A stretch of DNA of 5,390 bases from Candidatus Caenarcanum sp. GTDB taxonomy: Bacteria > Cyanobacteriota > Vampirovibrionia > Gastranaerophilales > UBA9971. Below the pieces are notes generated by a model that was given only the letters and a program-made list of their open reading frames with translations, was not told the origin of the DNA and searched no databases. Shown here in pieces: positions 5,353 to 5,390 of this stretch (positions are counted from its first letter, which is position 1; each line of letters begins with the position of its first letter). Position numbers and translations under genes: made by a program. The stretch spans positions 1 to 5,390 of the forward strand of contig DYOT01000098.1 of assembly GCA_020720345.1 (NCBI GenBank), read 5' to 3'.

Positions 5353-5390
5353 TTATTTTTCTTCAATTATTTGCTTCGCCCAATTTAAAA
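5353..5390 (-). CDS. probable 3' end of an upstream minus-strand gene
   Basis: Reading the minus strand from the window edge, one frame gives a natural-looking ending, LNWAKQIIEEK, and a TAA at 5355-5353, 8 nt before the rsmB ATG. Charged helical endings of this kind are common and the tight spacing suits an operon. It would also explain why rsmB has no clear promoter or Shine-Dalgarno of its own. Only about 11 codons are visible, so the product cannot be named and the call could be chance. Confidence 0.4.
   Translation of the reverse strand, partial: LNWAKQIIEEK

Overview
This is an ordinary housekeeping stretch of an AT-rich bacterial chromosome, with six complete genes and the probable last codons of a seventh. 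I see no transposase, CRISPR array, phage gene or toxin-antitoxin pair. The organism is bacterial: it has a GatCAB subunit, a glutamine-dependent CTP synthase, tetrameric-type cytidine deaminase, Shine-Dalgarno sites and tight gene spacing. A short flavodoxin-fold protein with a compact cysteine motif hints at an anaerobe. An AT-rich gut lineage such as Gastranaerophilales/Melainabacteria is one possibility, but nothing in the window fixes the taxon.

Layout. Positions 1-68 hold a short leader with a strong Shine-Dalgarno site. Positions 69-2506 carry a compact plus-strand operon gatC-pyrG-cdd: gatC and pyrG are 4 nt apart, and pyrG and cdd overlap by 44 nt. deoC (2493-3152, minus) converges on cdd and overlaps its end by 14 nt. 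Positions 3153-3244 are a 92-nt divergent promoter region between deoC and a small flavoprotein gene (3245-3841, plus). Positions 3842-4012 are a non-coding gap, richer in G+C than expected, with several short hairpins. rsmB (4013-5344, minus) fills the rest, and positions 5353-5390 look like the 3' end of another minus-strand gene just upstream of it.

How the genes relate. PyrG makes CTP from UTP, Cdd deaminates cytidine and deoxycytidine to uridine and deoxyuridine, and DeoC breaks down the deoxyribose 5-phosphate released during deoxynucleoside catabolism. Together they form a pyrimidine synthesis and salvage cluster. GatC (tRNA-dependent Gln/Asn formation) and RsmB (16S rRNA m5C methylation) belong to translation. 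The flavoprotein's substrate cannot be told from sequence.

The most notable non-routine signal is at the 3' end of rsmB. A perfect 10-bp inverted repeat (3934-3943 / 4033-4042) encloses three small triloop hairpins. Its right arm is read as rsmB codons, so the enzyme has about 11 residues beyond the usual family end. This may be a small inserted palindromic element that supplied a new stop codon and terminator. A lineage-specific insertion of about 20 residues in PyrG is the other point worth checking.
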